Below, piece after piece: positions 18,282-28,000 of a stretch of DNA of 64,000 nucleotides (position 1 is the stretch's first letter; every line of letters starts with the position of its first letter). The stretch is from Verrucomicrobium sp. BvORR034 (GTDB lineage Bacteria > Verrucomicrobiota > Verrucomicrobiia > Verrucomicrobiales > Verrucomicrobiaceae): the NCBI RefSeq assembly GCF_000739635.1, contig NZ_BATQ01000184.1, positions 28,362-92,361 on the forward strand, given 5' to 3'. The notes beneath the pieces are model-generated. The model searched no databases. It was not told the DNA's origin and was given only the letters and a program-made list of their open reading frames with translations. Position numbers and translations under genes: made by a program.

Positions 18282-19293
18282 GCAAAGCTGCCTCCAGGCT
18301 TCGCTGGACTTGCTCTGGAGGCAGTGGTGCAGTTTGGGCGTGTCGGGGCACGGGCAGAAAGCCCCTCCGGACAGGATGATCGACCCTGAAGCTCTCCTCC
18401 TGGCAACCACAGTCATCGGACGTGAGGATCCTCGCCTGTTCGAAGAGGTGTTGGACTGGCTTGCCCAGTTTGGCACGCTGCTGAATCTTCAAAGGTTGAA
18501 GAATCTACAGTCGTCCACAGGATTGGGAGACCCGACCGTGCTGGGGGCAATGGCGGAGTGGTTGGGTAAGAATGCCGGACAGCCGCGATGGAAGGCTGTG
18601 GCCGCCAAGAAGCTTCATGGCGCCTCCACTCAGTCGCTGTTCTACCACGAACCCAGCAAACTGATCCGCGAGCCGGATCCGGAATTTGCAGCCTATGGAA
18701 TCGAACGACCCCGAGTTCATTTGCGAGGTATGAGCGGCCCTCCGGACCACCGTCACATCGCCAATCTGGTCGTGACATTCCGCTCTCTCATCGGGGTGAG
18801 CGCTAGAGTCGAAATCATCCTTGCGTTGGCCGGAGGTGTGCCGGCCCATGCCTCCGAGATTGCCCGGATGACAGGCTACGCACCGCGCACAGTGCAGACG
18901 CTGTTGCAGGAAATGACGCTCTCAGGTCATCTGCTGACTGCGGAGGTGCCCATACGATATGACAAGGTTCGCAGAGGTGCCAACCGGCGGTATCAGATTC
19001 GAGCTTCAGATTGGGCTTTTCTATCAGGCGGGCAACCCATTCCCCAATGGTTCAGGTGGGCACCTCTCTTCCGCCTGATTCTAGAAGTGCTCGCCGCCAT
19101 TCCTGAGGCAGGTGCCAACGCAAGGTCTCAGGTGGTGATTTCATCGAAGCTGCGGGAAGTGCTCACGACGCACGGCGAGTCATATATGGCCGATGGACTT
19201 CTATCGGAACTGGACCTTCGCCCCCGCGCCGGGAGTGAAGAACTCCTTCGTAGTCTGGCCGCCCGCCTCCCACACTTGATCACCCGCCTCTAA
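18256..19293 (+). CDS. Winged-helix protein paired with the nucleotidyltransferase
   Basis: The 345-residue protein has an N-terminal helical region (WLLDFRQSCLQASLDLLWRQ, then IDPEALLLATTVIGREDPRL) that is not recognised. A winged helix-turn-helix lies at about 178-250 (ASEIARMTGYAPRTVQTLLQ, then a basic wing KVRRGANRRY), and the tail is helical. The start inside the upstream gene is chosen because residues before the later Met41 form a convincing amphipathic helix. It may repress the palindromic promoter and neutralise or regulate the nucleotidyltransferase; this is inference. Unlike AbiEi, the HTH is central rather than N-terminal. Confidence 0.75.
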   Translation: METWLLDFRQSCLQASLDLLWRQWCSLGVSGHGQKAPPDRMIDPEALLLATTVIGREDPRLFEEVLDWLAQFGTLLNLQRLKNLQSSTGLGDPTVLGAMAEWLGKNAGQPRWKAVAAKKLHGASTQSLFYHEPSKLIREPDPEFAAYGIERPRVHLRGMSGPPDHRHIANLVVTFRSLIGVSARVEIILALAGGVPAHASEIARMTGYAPRTVQTLLQEMTLSGHLLTAEVPIRYDKVRRGANRRYQIRASDWAFLSGGQPIPQWFRWAPLFRLILEVLAAIPEAGANARSQVVISSKLREVLTTHGESYMADGLLSELDLRPRAGSEELLRSLAARLPHLITRL

Positions 19294-19371
19294 ACTGCAA
19301 TTCCCCTCCTCCACGGCTTCCCTCCCCACCTTTCCCCTTTCCTGTCGCCAGAGATCGGTTAATCTCGCGCC

Positions 19372-19989
19372 ATGTTGCGAAGCGTCATGCTGGCCGGTCT
19401 GGCCATGGTTTCTTTTTCTTCGATGGTCCATGCGGGTCCGGTGACGGCGGTGCCGCAAGAACCGGCGTATGATCCCATCAAACATTGGGAGTTCGACCTT
19501 GAGACCGGAGCACTGTGGAGTGTGGGGCATAACGCCTCCCCGCTGAACTATGTGATTCTCCCGCAGATGCTCACGTTCAAGTCCCCAGCGGTGCTGCAAG
19601 GCAGGCTGTGGGGAGGCGATCTCGTGCTGCGCAACCGCTTCAGCCTGCTGATCGAACCGATCATCGAAGGGCCGGAGAGCTACTTCATCGGCGCGAACGG
19701 CTCCGGCATCCTGGAGTGGTGGAATCCGGCGCGGAGCTTCAACCTCTTTTTCTCTGCCGGCGGTGGCCTGGGCTTGATGGACAGCAAGGGCTATGAAGTG
19801 GAAGGCGGCCAGGGCCAGGACCTGAACTTCACTTACTTCGGCTACGCCGGCGCACGCGTGCGGGTGTGCGAACGCGGCAGCCTCGCGCTCGGTCTCTACT
19901 ACCAGCATATCTCCAACACGGATCTGGATGACATCAACCCGGGAATCGATTCCCTGGGACCCATGCTGAGCTTTGGCTGGCATTTCTGA
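19372..19989 (+). CDS. Outer-membrane acyloxyacyl hydrolase, PagL-like lipid A deacylase
   Basis: The 205-residue protein has a signal peptide (about 1-21), amphipathic beta-strands ending in a C-terminal aromatic residue (FGWHF), and the catalytic region YYQHISNTDLDDINPGIDSL. H179, S181 and N182 match the His-Ser pair and HxSN motif of PagL (PF09411). PagL removes the 3-O acyl chain of lipid A. This fits a Gram-negative-type outer membrane with lipopolysaccharide. Confidence 0.85.
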   Translation: MLRSVMLAGLAMVSFSSMVHAGPVTAVPQEPAYDPIKHWEFDLETGALWSVGHNASPLNYVILPQMLTFKSPAVLQGRLWGGDLVLRNRFSLLIEPIIEGPESYFIGANGSGILEWWNPARSFNLFFSAGGGLGLMDSKGYEVEGGQGQDLNFTYFGYAGARVRVCERGSLALGLYYQHISNTDLDDINPGIDSLGPMLSFGWHF

Positions 19990-20052
19990 CAGACGAGGGA
20001 GGGGACGACGTTTCAGCGGGCGCTTGCCAAAAGACCCGCTGCCATTCTCGTC

Positions 20053-20946
20053 ATGAAAACTCGCACCCTCTGGTCCCTGTTCGCCATCGTCACCCTCTCT
20101 GCTCCTGCCATCCACGTCGCGTGGAGCCAGGAGCCCTCTCCGCCCACTCGGGCAAAGGGAGCTCAGGCGCTCCCGCAGCCTTCGGAAAAGAAGGTGTATA
20201 AAGAGGTGGGCGGCCGGAAGCTGGAACTCTGGATCTGGAAGCCCGCTGGCTGGAAAGCAGAGGATCATCGCAGCGCCATCGTCTTTTACCACGGGGGCGG
20301 CTGGAAAAATGGCAGCCCCAATGCCTTTGCCCGACAATCCGCCAAGCTCGCGGAGCGGGGCATGGTGGCGATCTCTGTGCACTACCGGCTCACCTCCCAG
20401 GAGGGCGTGACCATGGCCGACTGCGTCAAGGATGCGCGCTCAGCCTTCCGCTGGGTAAAGGGCCATGCGGCCGAGTTGGGGATCGAACCGACCAAGATCG
20501 CCGCAGGGGGAGGTTCGGCCGGCGGCCATCTCGCGGCGACGCTGACCACGCTGGGTAACGTCAACGACGAGGGCGACGACTTGAAGGTTGAAACTCAGCC
20601 TGCAGCCCTGGTCTTGTTCAACCCGGCCGTGAATCTGGATATCGCCGCAGCCCGGGCCGGCGTGACCCCGGAAAAGCTGGCGGACTTGCTCAAGCTCAGC
20701 CCCCATCAGCATCTCAAGGCCGGAGCCCCACCCACGATCATCTTCCACGGATCGGCCGATACGACGGTGCCGATCAAGTCTGTGCAAGACTACGCTGCCC
20801 GGGTCAAGGAGCTCGGCGGGACCTGTGAGGTCTCCGTTTTTGAAGGCAAGACGCACGCTTTCTTCAACAAGGAGCCTGAAGTCTGGGAAACATTGCGCCA
20901 GGCCGAGACTTTTCTGGAAAAACAAGGCCTGCTCAGCGCGAAGTAG
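20053..20946 (+). CDS. Secreted alpha/beta hydrolase, BD-FAE/carboxylesterase type
   Basis: The 297-residue protein has a signal peptide (1-25). The oxyanion motif is YHGGGWKNG, the nucleophile elbow GGGSAGGHLA, the acid FHGSADTTVP and the His GKTHAFF. This pattern is that of the bifunctional feruloyl/acetyl-xylan esterase or HSL-like families. It lies upstream of a sialate O-acetylesterase-type gene in the same direction, which suggests a role in deacetylating plant or algal polysaccharide. Confidence 0.88.
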   Translation: MKTRTLWSLFAIVTLSAPAIHVAWSQEPSPPTRAKGAQALPQPSEKKVYKEVGGRKLELWIWKPAGWKAEDHRSAIVFYHGGGWKNGSPNAFARQSAKLAERGMVAISVHYRLTSQEGVTMADCVKDARSAFRWVKGHAAELGIEPTKIAAGGGSAGGHLAATLTTLGNVNDEGDDLKVETQPAALVLFNPAVNLDIAAARAGVTPEKLADLLKLSPHQHLKAGAPPTIIFHGSADTTVPIKSVQDYAARVKELGGTCEVSVFEGKTHAFFNKEPEVWETLRQAETFLEKQGLLSAK

Positions 20947-21038
20947 TCATCCGCGCCGGACGGGCTCCTTCTGCTTGTCAGGCCCGGGCACGCCCGCTTC
21001 AATCGGGCGCTTTGCGATCTGTTCCCCTCACCTCAACC

Positions 21039-22745
21039 ATGAAATACTCCCTCTTCCTTGCGACTCTGCTGTCTGGCGGGTTGCTCCATGCCGACGTCAA
21101 ACTACCCGCGGTGTTCTCCGATCACCTGGTGCTGCAACGCGACAAGCCTGTCGCAGTCTGGGGCACAGCCGATGCGGGTGAAGCCGTGACCGTCACCTTT
21201 GGCGGCCAGAGCAAGCAGGCCACTGCCGGCGCAGACGGTGCCTGGAAAGTGGCGCTGGACGCCCTCAAGGCCAGTGCGGAGCCCACCGAGCTCAAGGTGA
21301 AAGGGAAGAATGAAGTCGTGTTCAAGGACATCCTCGTGGGTGAGGTCTGGGTCTGCTCCGGCCAGTCCAACATGGAATGGACTGTGGACAAGGCGGTGAA
21401 CCCCGAGCAGGAGATCCCTGCAGCCCACCACCCCAAGATCCGTCTTTTTTCGGTGCCCAAGGCCGTGGCCAATGAGCCGCTCAAGGACATCGCGCAGCGG
21501 CCCTCCTGGCAGGTCTGCTCTCCCGATACCGTGAAAAGTTTCTCTGCCGTGGGTTATTTCTTCGGCCGGGAGCTCAACAAGGCGCTGGACGTGCCGATTG
21601 GCCTCATCAACACCTCCTGGGGCGGCACCCGCGCGGAGGCCTGGACCAGCAAGCCAGCCCTTGAGGCTGTGCCGTCTTGCAATGCGATCATCACCGCCTG
21701 GGATGAGTTCCTGAAGACCTACAATTTGGAGAAGGCCAAGGCTGACTACGAAACCGCCACAAAGGCGACCAAGGAAAAGATCGAGAAGATCAAAGCCGAG
21801 AACGCCAAGCCCGGTGCCACCCAGCAACCCGTTCCCGGTGCTCCACGCCCGTTTGAGAACCAGCAGACGACCCAGCATCGCCCGGCAGTGTTGTTCAATG
21901 GCATGGTGGCCCCCATCGTACCGTACACCGTGAAGGGTGCCATCTGGTACCAGGGTGAGTCCAACCAACAGCGTGCGGTGCAGTACCAGACGCTGATGCC
22001 CACGCTCATCGCCGACTGGCGCAAGCAGTGGGGCGACGAACTGAGCTTCTACATCGTGCAGCTGGCCGGATTCGGCAATGGTCGTACCTGGCCCCAGCCA
22101 GTGGGAGCCGCCGATACGTGGGCTGAGTTGCAGTGGGCCCAGCTCCAGACTGCCCTCCGCGTGAAAAAGAGCGGGGTGGCCGTGGCCAATGACATCGGTG
22201 AAGAGAAGGACATCCACCCGCGCAACAAGCAGGAAGTGGGGCGTCGCCTGGCCTTGCAAGCCCTCGTGAAGGACTACAAGAAGAAGGACTACCAGCCCAA
22301 TGGCATCAGCGGCGGCCCCATCTTTGGCGGTGCGTCCGTGACCGGGAACAAGATCGTGGTCAGCTGGAGCAACGTGGGCGGCGGTCTGGCGGCCCGCGAT
22401 GGCGGGGAACTCAAAGGCTTCATCATCGCTGGTGAAGACAAAGTGTGGAAGCCTGCCAAAGCCCGGGTCGTGGGCAAGCAGATTCATGTTTCCAGTGAGG
22501 AAGTGAAGAATCCTGTGGCCGTGCGCTATGCCTGGACAGCCTGGTGCCCCGAGGCCAATCTGATCAACAAGGAGGGCTTCCCCGCCAGCCTCTTCCGGTC
22601 TGACAAGTGGGAGCTTTCCACCGAAGGCGTGGACAGCCCGTTTGCGGCCCCGAAACCGGTCGTGGCCCCTGCCCCTGCTCCGGCAGTTCCTGCCGCCAAA
22701 CCGGCTGAGAAAGAAGCCCCCAAGGCCTTGCCGAAGGCTGCTTAG
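21039..22745 (+). CDS. Sialate O-acetylesterase-family (SASA) secreted protein
   Basis: The 568-residue protein starts at ATG 21039 with a signal peptide (MKYSLFLATLLSGGLLHA). The mature part opens LPAVFSDHLVLQRDKPVAVWG, followed by the SASA block VWVCSGQSNMEW (catalytic Ser), WGGTRAEAW, WYQGESN and the late DIGEEKDIHPRNK His/Asp motif. Family members remove O-acetyl groups from sialic acid or other glycans. A KA-rich tail (about 540-568) is a local addition. Upstream TTG starts are rejected because they would bury the signal peptide. Confidence 0.92.
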   Translation: MKYSLFLATLLSGGLLHADVKLPAVFSDHLVLQRDKPVAVWGTADAGEAVTVTFGGQSKQATAGADGAWKVALDALKASAEPTELKVKGKNEVVFKDILVGEVWVCSGQSNMEWTVDKAVNPEQEIPAAHHPKIRLFSVPKAVANEPLKDIAQRPSWQVCSPDTVKSFSAVGYFFGRELNKALDVPIGLINTSWGGTRAEAWTSKPALEAVPSCNAIITAWDEFLKTYNLEKAKADYETATKATKEKIEKIKAENAKPGATQQPVPGAPRPFENQQTTQHRPAVLFNGMVAPIVPYTVKGAIWYQGESNQQRAVQYQTLMPTLIADWRKQWGDELSFYIVQLAGFGNGRTWPQPVGAADTWAELQWAQLQTALRVKKSGVAVANDIGEEKDIHPRNKQEVGRRLALQALVKDYKKKDYQPNGISGGPIFGGASVTGNKIVVSWSNVGGGLAARDGGELKGFIIAGEDKVWKPAKARVVGKQIHVSSEEVKNPVAVRYAWTAWCPEANLINKEGFPASLFRSDKWELSTEGVDSPFAAPKPVVAPAPAPAVPAAKPAEKEAPKALPKAA

Positions 22746-22783
22746 TCTTTCGCGGGAAGCTTCTCCCTGAGGAAGACCTCACC

Positions 22784-22831
22784 ATCCCGGATCTCCCACG
22801 GCGTGCCGTGTCTGAGGTCCGGGATTTTTTT
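22784..22831 (+). terminator. Rho-independent terminator after the SASA gene
   Basis: ATCCCGGA (22784-22791) pairs with TCCGGGAT (22818-22825), with an inner CACGGC/GCCGTG stem, and is followed by a run of seven T (22825-22831). Confidence 0.8.
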
Positions 22832-22924
22832 ATTGGGAGCCCCTCCCCTAACGGGCAAGCGCCAACCACAAGATTGGAGGCGCTTTTGACAAGCTCTGGA
22901 CCGTGTTGTGAAGTAGCCTTTGCC

Positions 22925-23608
22925 ATGCGCCTTTGGGGCTTTGCCATGTTGATGTTGCTCACCAGCGGAGCCCCAGGTTGGGGAGCTCCTCCCGTGACGG
23001 CGTCGCCGGCTCCGGGTGCCGTTCTCTTTCAGAACCTGTGCATCCATTGCCACGGGTCCAAAGGGGAGGGCAATGCCACGCTGAAAGCCCCTTCCATTGC
23101 GGGCTTGCCAGACTGGTACGTGGTGGCGCAGTTGCAAAATTTTCAGTTCGACCGCAGGGGCGTACATGCCGCTGACACCGAAGGTCAGATGATGCGGGCC
23201 ATCTCCAAAGCGCTGACCCCACAGCAGATTCCCGAGGTGGCGTCCCATGTGACCCAACTGCCCCGAGTCACGCCCCCACCCGCTAATCCCGCCGTGGATC
23301 TGGCGCGAGGCAAGGAGCTGTATGAAGAACGCTGCATGGAATGTCACCGCTACAATGGTGAAGGGGAACTCGTCTTCCGCAGCCCTCCCCTGGTGGGTTT
23401 TCCTGATTGGTACCTGACGGCCCAGTTGCGAAAGTTTCAGCGGGGTCTTCGTGGGGCGGAGATCGGCGATGAGTATGGCAAGAAGATGATCCTGTCCTCC
23501 AGCTACGTGGACGATGAGCCGATGCTCCAATCCCTCGTGGCCTACCTGCTCACTCTCCAGTCCACGACAGGTGCTAAAGAAGAGCGGGGCGGGTTCGGTG
23601 AAGATTAA
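22925..23608 (+). CDS. Dihaem cytochrome c
   Basis: The 227-residue exported protein starts at ATG 22925, giving a signal peptide (MRLWGFAMLMLLTSG onward). Two class I cytochrome c domains follow. The first has CIHCH and the second CMECH, each with a downstream Met-containing stretch typical of cytochrome c4/c5-type dihaem proteins. Expected role: periplasmic electron carrier. It is separated from the SASA gene by a terminator. Confidence 0.9.
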   Translation: MRLWGFAMLMLLTSGAPGWGAPPVTASPAPGAVLFQNLCIHCHGSKGEGNATLKAPSIAGLPDWYVVAQLQNFQFDRRGVHAADTEGQMMRAISKALTPQQIPEVASHVTQLPRVTPPPANPAVDLARGKELYEERCMECHRYNGEGELVFRSPPLVGFPDWYLTAQLRKFQRGLRGAEIGDEYGKKMILSSSYVDDEPMLQSLVAYLLTLQSTTGAKEERGGFGED

Positions 23609-23750
23609 AAGGCTCATATTAGCTGAACTTCTTGAACCGAGAAACTGTTTTGGCGCATACTCGCGTGGCTGGAATAGCGCCCCGGCTGTTCACGCTCCGC
23701 ATCCAGCAGCGTCGGTCGGAAGCTTCTGCAGCTTCTGGTCAAGGGGGGGA

Positions 23751-23781
23751 GAACGGGCGGGCTGAAAGTGCCCGCCCGTTC
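23751..23781. other. Perfect 12-bp hairpin without T-tract
   Basis: GAACGGGCGGGC (23751-23762) pairs with GCCCGCCCGTTC (23770-23781) across a 7-nt loop. There is no T-run, but the stem is strong enough to slow transcription between the cytochrome and metallo-beta-lactamase genes. Confidence 0.5.
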
Positions 23782-23859
23782 GACTTGGGAACGCGAGCTT
23801 GGCTTTGACTGACAAGCCGATGGAAGAATCCTGCGCTGGTCCACCGTTCCCATTTCTCC

Positions 23860-24951
23860 ATGAAACTCCTCTCCCGACTTGCCTCGCTCCTCCTGGCCGT
23901 CAGCATGCTGCACGCCAGTGGCCTCCATGCCCGAACCCTGGACATCTACTGGATCGACTCCGAGGGGGGCGGTTCCACATTGATCGTGACCCCGGAAGGC
24001 GAGTCGGTGCTGGTGGACACCGGCAATCCCGGAGGCAGGGACGCTGCGCGGATCCACAAGGTCGCCACCCAGGAAGCCGGGCTCAAGCAGATCGACCACG
24101 TGGTGATCACCCACTTCCATGTGGACCACTTCGGCGGGATGGCGGAGCTGGCCGCGCTACTGCCCATCAAGGCCCTCTATGACAAAGGCATCCCCGAGGC
24201 GGACGTGAGCCCGGACAACAGGCCTAACGATACCCGCTGGGCTCTGGCCAGCCGACCCTACCGCGCCGCCTCTGTAGGCAAGCGCGTGACCATTGCGCCA
24301 GGGGATGCGGTGCCGCTCCAGCCTGCCAAGGAAGGGGCTGGCCCCAATACGACGCTCCGTTGCCTGGGTGCCAACCAGAAGTTCGTCGCCCCTACCCCGG
24401 AGCAGGCCAAGGTGACCAATCCTCTGGCGGGCAGTGTGCCCCCAAAGCCGGTGGACACGTCTGACAACGCCAACAGCGTGGTGCTGATCCTGGAGCATGG
24501 CGGGTTCCGCTTCTTTGACGGAGGCGATCTGACCTGGAATCTGGAGGAGAAACTGGTGGCCCCGCACAATGTGGCCGGCACAGTGGACCTCTATCAGGTG
24601 AATCACCACGGGCTGGACTCCAGCAACAACCCGATCCTCATCAAATCACTCTCGCCGACGGTGTCGGTCATGAACAACGGCCCGCGCAAAGGCACGAGTG
24701 CCAGTGCCCTGGAAGCTCTCAAAAGCACGCCGTCCATCAAGGCCATGTATCAGATGCACGAGAACGTGCGGGAAGATGGCGCGGCCAACAACACCGTGAA
24801 GGGCCTCATTGCCAACCAAGGTGACCTTGCCGAGGGGTGCGTGGCCAACTTTATCAAATGCAGCGTCGATGCCACAAAAGGCACCTACACGATTCAGGTG
24901 CCAGCGACGAAGCACAGCCAGACGTTCCCTTTCGCAGCAAAGAGGCCCTGA
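23860..24951 (+). CDS. Secreted metallo-beta-lactamase-fold hydrolase
   Basis: The 363-residue protein has a signal peptide (1-24). The metal site HFHVDH (85-90) follows [10 protein letters not shown], and later metal ligands are offered by FFDGGDLTW and [10 protein letters not shown]. The arrangement resembles ComEC-C-terminal-like MBL proteins, but no competence partner is nearby. The substrate is unknown. Confidence 0.85.
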   Translation: MKLLSRLASLLLAVSMLHASGLHARTLDIYWIDSEGGGSTLIVTPEGESVLVDTGNPGGRDAARIHKVATQEAGLKQIDHVVITHFHVDHFGGMAELAALLPIKALYDKGIPEADVSPDNRPNDTRWALASRPYRAASVGKRVTIAPGDAVPLQPAKEGAGPNTTLRCLGANQKFVAPTPEQAKVTNPLAGSVPPKPVDTSDNANSVVLILEHGGFRFFDGGDLTWNLEEKLVAPHNVAGTVDLYQVNHHGLDSSNNPILIKSLSPTVSVMNNGPRKGTSASALEALKSTPSIKAMYQMHENVREDGAANNTVKGLIANQGDLAEGCVANFIKCSVDATKGTYTIQVPATKHSQTFPFAAKRP

Positions 24952-25088
24952 AGCGCGGAATGTGACGCGATATGGTACAAATGTAACACCCAACAGGGCA
25001 AGCTTTCCATCCATCGGGGCAATTTGCGTCAGTTTAGTATCATGACAGGCAAGAGGTCGGGGGAGGAGGCCGTATTGACCGCTGTCCC

Positions 25089-28000
25089 ATGCGTGTCTCT
25101 CCCGGCCTCTTTTTCGGTCTCGCCCTTTTGAGCACTCCCCAGGCTTTTGCCGCAGCCACCGCGCCGCCCAAGCCTGCGGAGGCGATGGGCGTGCTCAAAA
25201 CGCACTGCATCAGCTGCCACAGCACGACCAAACAAAAGGGTGGGCTCTCGCTGGAAAGTCGCGAAGCCGCCCTGCAAGGCGGGGATCAGGGTGCCTCCTT
25301 CGTGCCGGGAAAAGGCGGAGAAAGCGCGATCATCCAGGCGCTCACGGCAGAGGGTGATGGCCACATGCCGCCCAAGAAGCAGCTACCGGAAAAGCAGATC
25401 GCCCTGCTTAAGGCATGGGTGGATGCCGGGGCTCATTGGGATGACAAGGCACTGGATGCCTTTGGAGAACCAGCCCCAGCAGACAAGCTGGGCGACCTCC
25501 CACCAGGAAAGCAACCGGTGATGACTCTTGGCCTCAATCCGGCAGGAACACGGCTCGCCGCCGCCCACGGGAATGAGGTGCGCATTCACGATGTGACCCA
25601 GCAAGCCCGGCCCGTCGTGGCCACGCTCAAGGGGCATCGCGACGTGGTGCAATCACTGGCCTGGAGTCCAGATGGATCTAAACTGGCCGCGGGGGGCTAC
25701 CGACTGGTAAAGATCTGGAACGCCGCCGACGGGGCTGAATTGAGCTCGTGGGCGGCACCACTGGAGGGTCGCGTTTCGGCCCTGGCCTTCCTGCCGGATC
25801 AGACCACCCTGCTGGTGGCCGATGGGGCCGCTGCTCAACGGGGCCTTTTGCACCAGTGGAAGCTGGGAGCTGACAAGCCCGAAGCCACCTGGGAGGCCCA
25901 TACGGACAACATCGTCGCGCTGACCCTGTCCCAAGATGGCCGACTCTTCGCCACCGGAGGGGCGGACAACGTGGCCCGTGTGTGGGAGACCGCCAGCCGC
26001 AAGCTGCTGGGCAAGTTCGAGGGGCACACTGGACCGGTCATGGGCGTGGCGTTCAACAAGGACGCGAGCTGGCTGGCCACCGGAAGTGCCGACAAGGAAC
26101 TCAAGGTGTGGGATGTGAAAACGAAGGAGCAGCTCGTACAGCTGAGCCGCGCCAACACACCCATCACGGGTCTGCAATGGAGCGCCGACGGCCAGCGCCT
26201 GATCTCGATCAATGACGAGGGCCTGCCCCGGGTGTTCACCGAGCTCAAGGCGCATGAAGGGGCCCAGTCCCAGGCCAATTCCGCCAAGGAGACCAAACTG
26301 GCCGTTGCTGGAACGAACCTGCAGGCCGTGACCGCAACCGCCGATGGCATGACAGTGTACGCTGGGGGAGGCGATGGCACTGTGATCAGCTGGGCAACTG
26401 ATGGGAAGCTGGCGCGCCTTGAGGAAACAACAACGACGCCGGCGGCAGCCACTCCCGCCCCGGCTCCAGCTCCGGAATTGGCAGCCTCCCCTGCCTTGGC
26501 AAAAGAGCACGGGCAGATGTTGAGCTTTACCCAGGACATTCTGCCGATCCTCGGCAAGGCGGGCTGCAGCATGGGGAGCTGCCACGCCAAGGCCTCAGGG
26601 CAGGCGGGCTTCAAGCTGTCGGTGTTTTCCTTTGATCCGCGTTCAGACTGGGCAGAGGTGGTGCAGGACACGCGAGGGCGTCGGGTGTTCCCAGCCCTGG
26701 CGGAAGAAAGCCTGCTCCTGCGGAAAGCCACCGGCAGCGTGGCCCATGAGGGCGGGCAGCGGTTCGAAGAAACTTCGGAGTTCTACAAGACGGTCGCCAA
26801 CTGGATCCGCCAGGGCATGCCCTACGAAGTGTCCAACCAGCCCAAGCTGACAGGCATTGAAGTGGAGCCTTCCGACAAGACCTACAAGAAGAACGAGAGC
26901 CTGAATCTGAAGGTCACGGCCCGGTACAGCGATGGCAGCAGCCGCGACGTCACCGCGCTGACGGAGTATGCCTCCAATGACGCCGGGGTCGTGACCGTGG
27001 ATGAGCACGGGCATGTGCAGGCCACGCCGTACAGCGGGGAGGCCGTGCTGGTGGCCCGGTACATGGGACATGTGGGCATTTCCAAGGCAGCGATTCCATC
27101 CGAGAAGCTCCTGCCAGCGGAACGCTACGCGGGGCAGCCGGAGAACAATGAGATCGACCGCCTGGTCTATGCCCGGCTCAAACAACTGGGTCATCTGCCC
27201 AGCGAAACCTGCACCGATGCGGAGTTCATCCGCCGGGTCACCCTGGATGGCGCGGGTCTGCTGCCTACGGTGGAGGAGACGAAGGCGTTCCTGGCCAGCA
27301 CGGATCCTCAAAAGCGGGAGAAATGGATCGATCAGATCCTGCAACGCCCAGAGTGGGCGGACCATTGGGCCGTCAAGTGGGGCGACCTCCTTCGCCCCAA
27401 CCCCTCCCGCGTGGGCGTGAAGCCGGTGCTGCTGATGGATACGTGGATCCGGCAGTCTTTCCGGGACAACAAGCCCTGGGACCAGTTTGTCCGCGAACTG
27501 CTGACGGCCCAGGGCAGCAGCCACCAGGATGGGCGGGTGGCGTTTCTCAGGGACAAACGCGAGCCCATCGATGCCGCAGCATTTGTGGGCCAGATTTTCC
27601 TGGGGGTGCGGCTAGAGTGCGCGAAGTGCCACCAGCATCCGAGCGAACGCTGGAACCAGAGCGACTACTATCAACTAGCGGCGTTCTTCACCCAGATGAA
27701 GCGCAAGGGACAGGGCATCTCCGCCCCCATCAGCGGGGAGCCCGAGTACTGGTGGTTCGCTCCGGGAGAGGCAAGCATCCCCCACCCTGTGACCAATGAG
27801 CCGCTCAAGCCCAAGGCGCCAGCGGCGGAGCAGGTCGCGATTCCCACGAACCAGGACCCTCGCACCGTGCTGGTGGACTGGATGGTAAAGCCGGAGAATC
27901 CGCTTTTTGCCCGTGCCACGGTGAACCGGGTGTGGCAGGTGTTGATGGGGCGCGGCATCGTGGAGCCCGTGGACGATTTCCGGGCGTCCAATCCCCCAAG

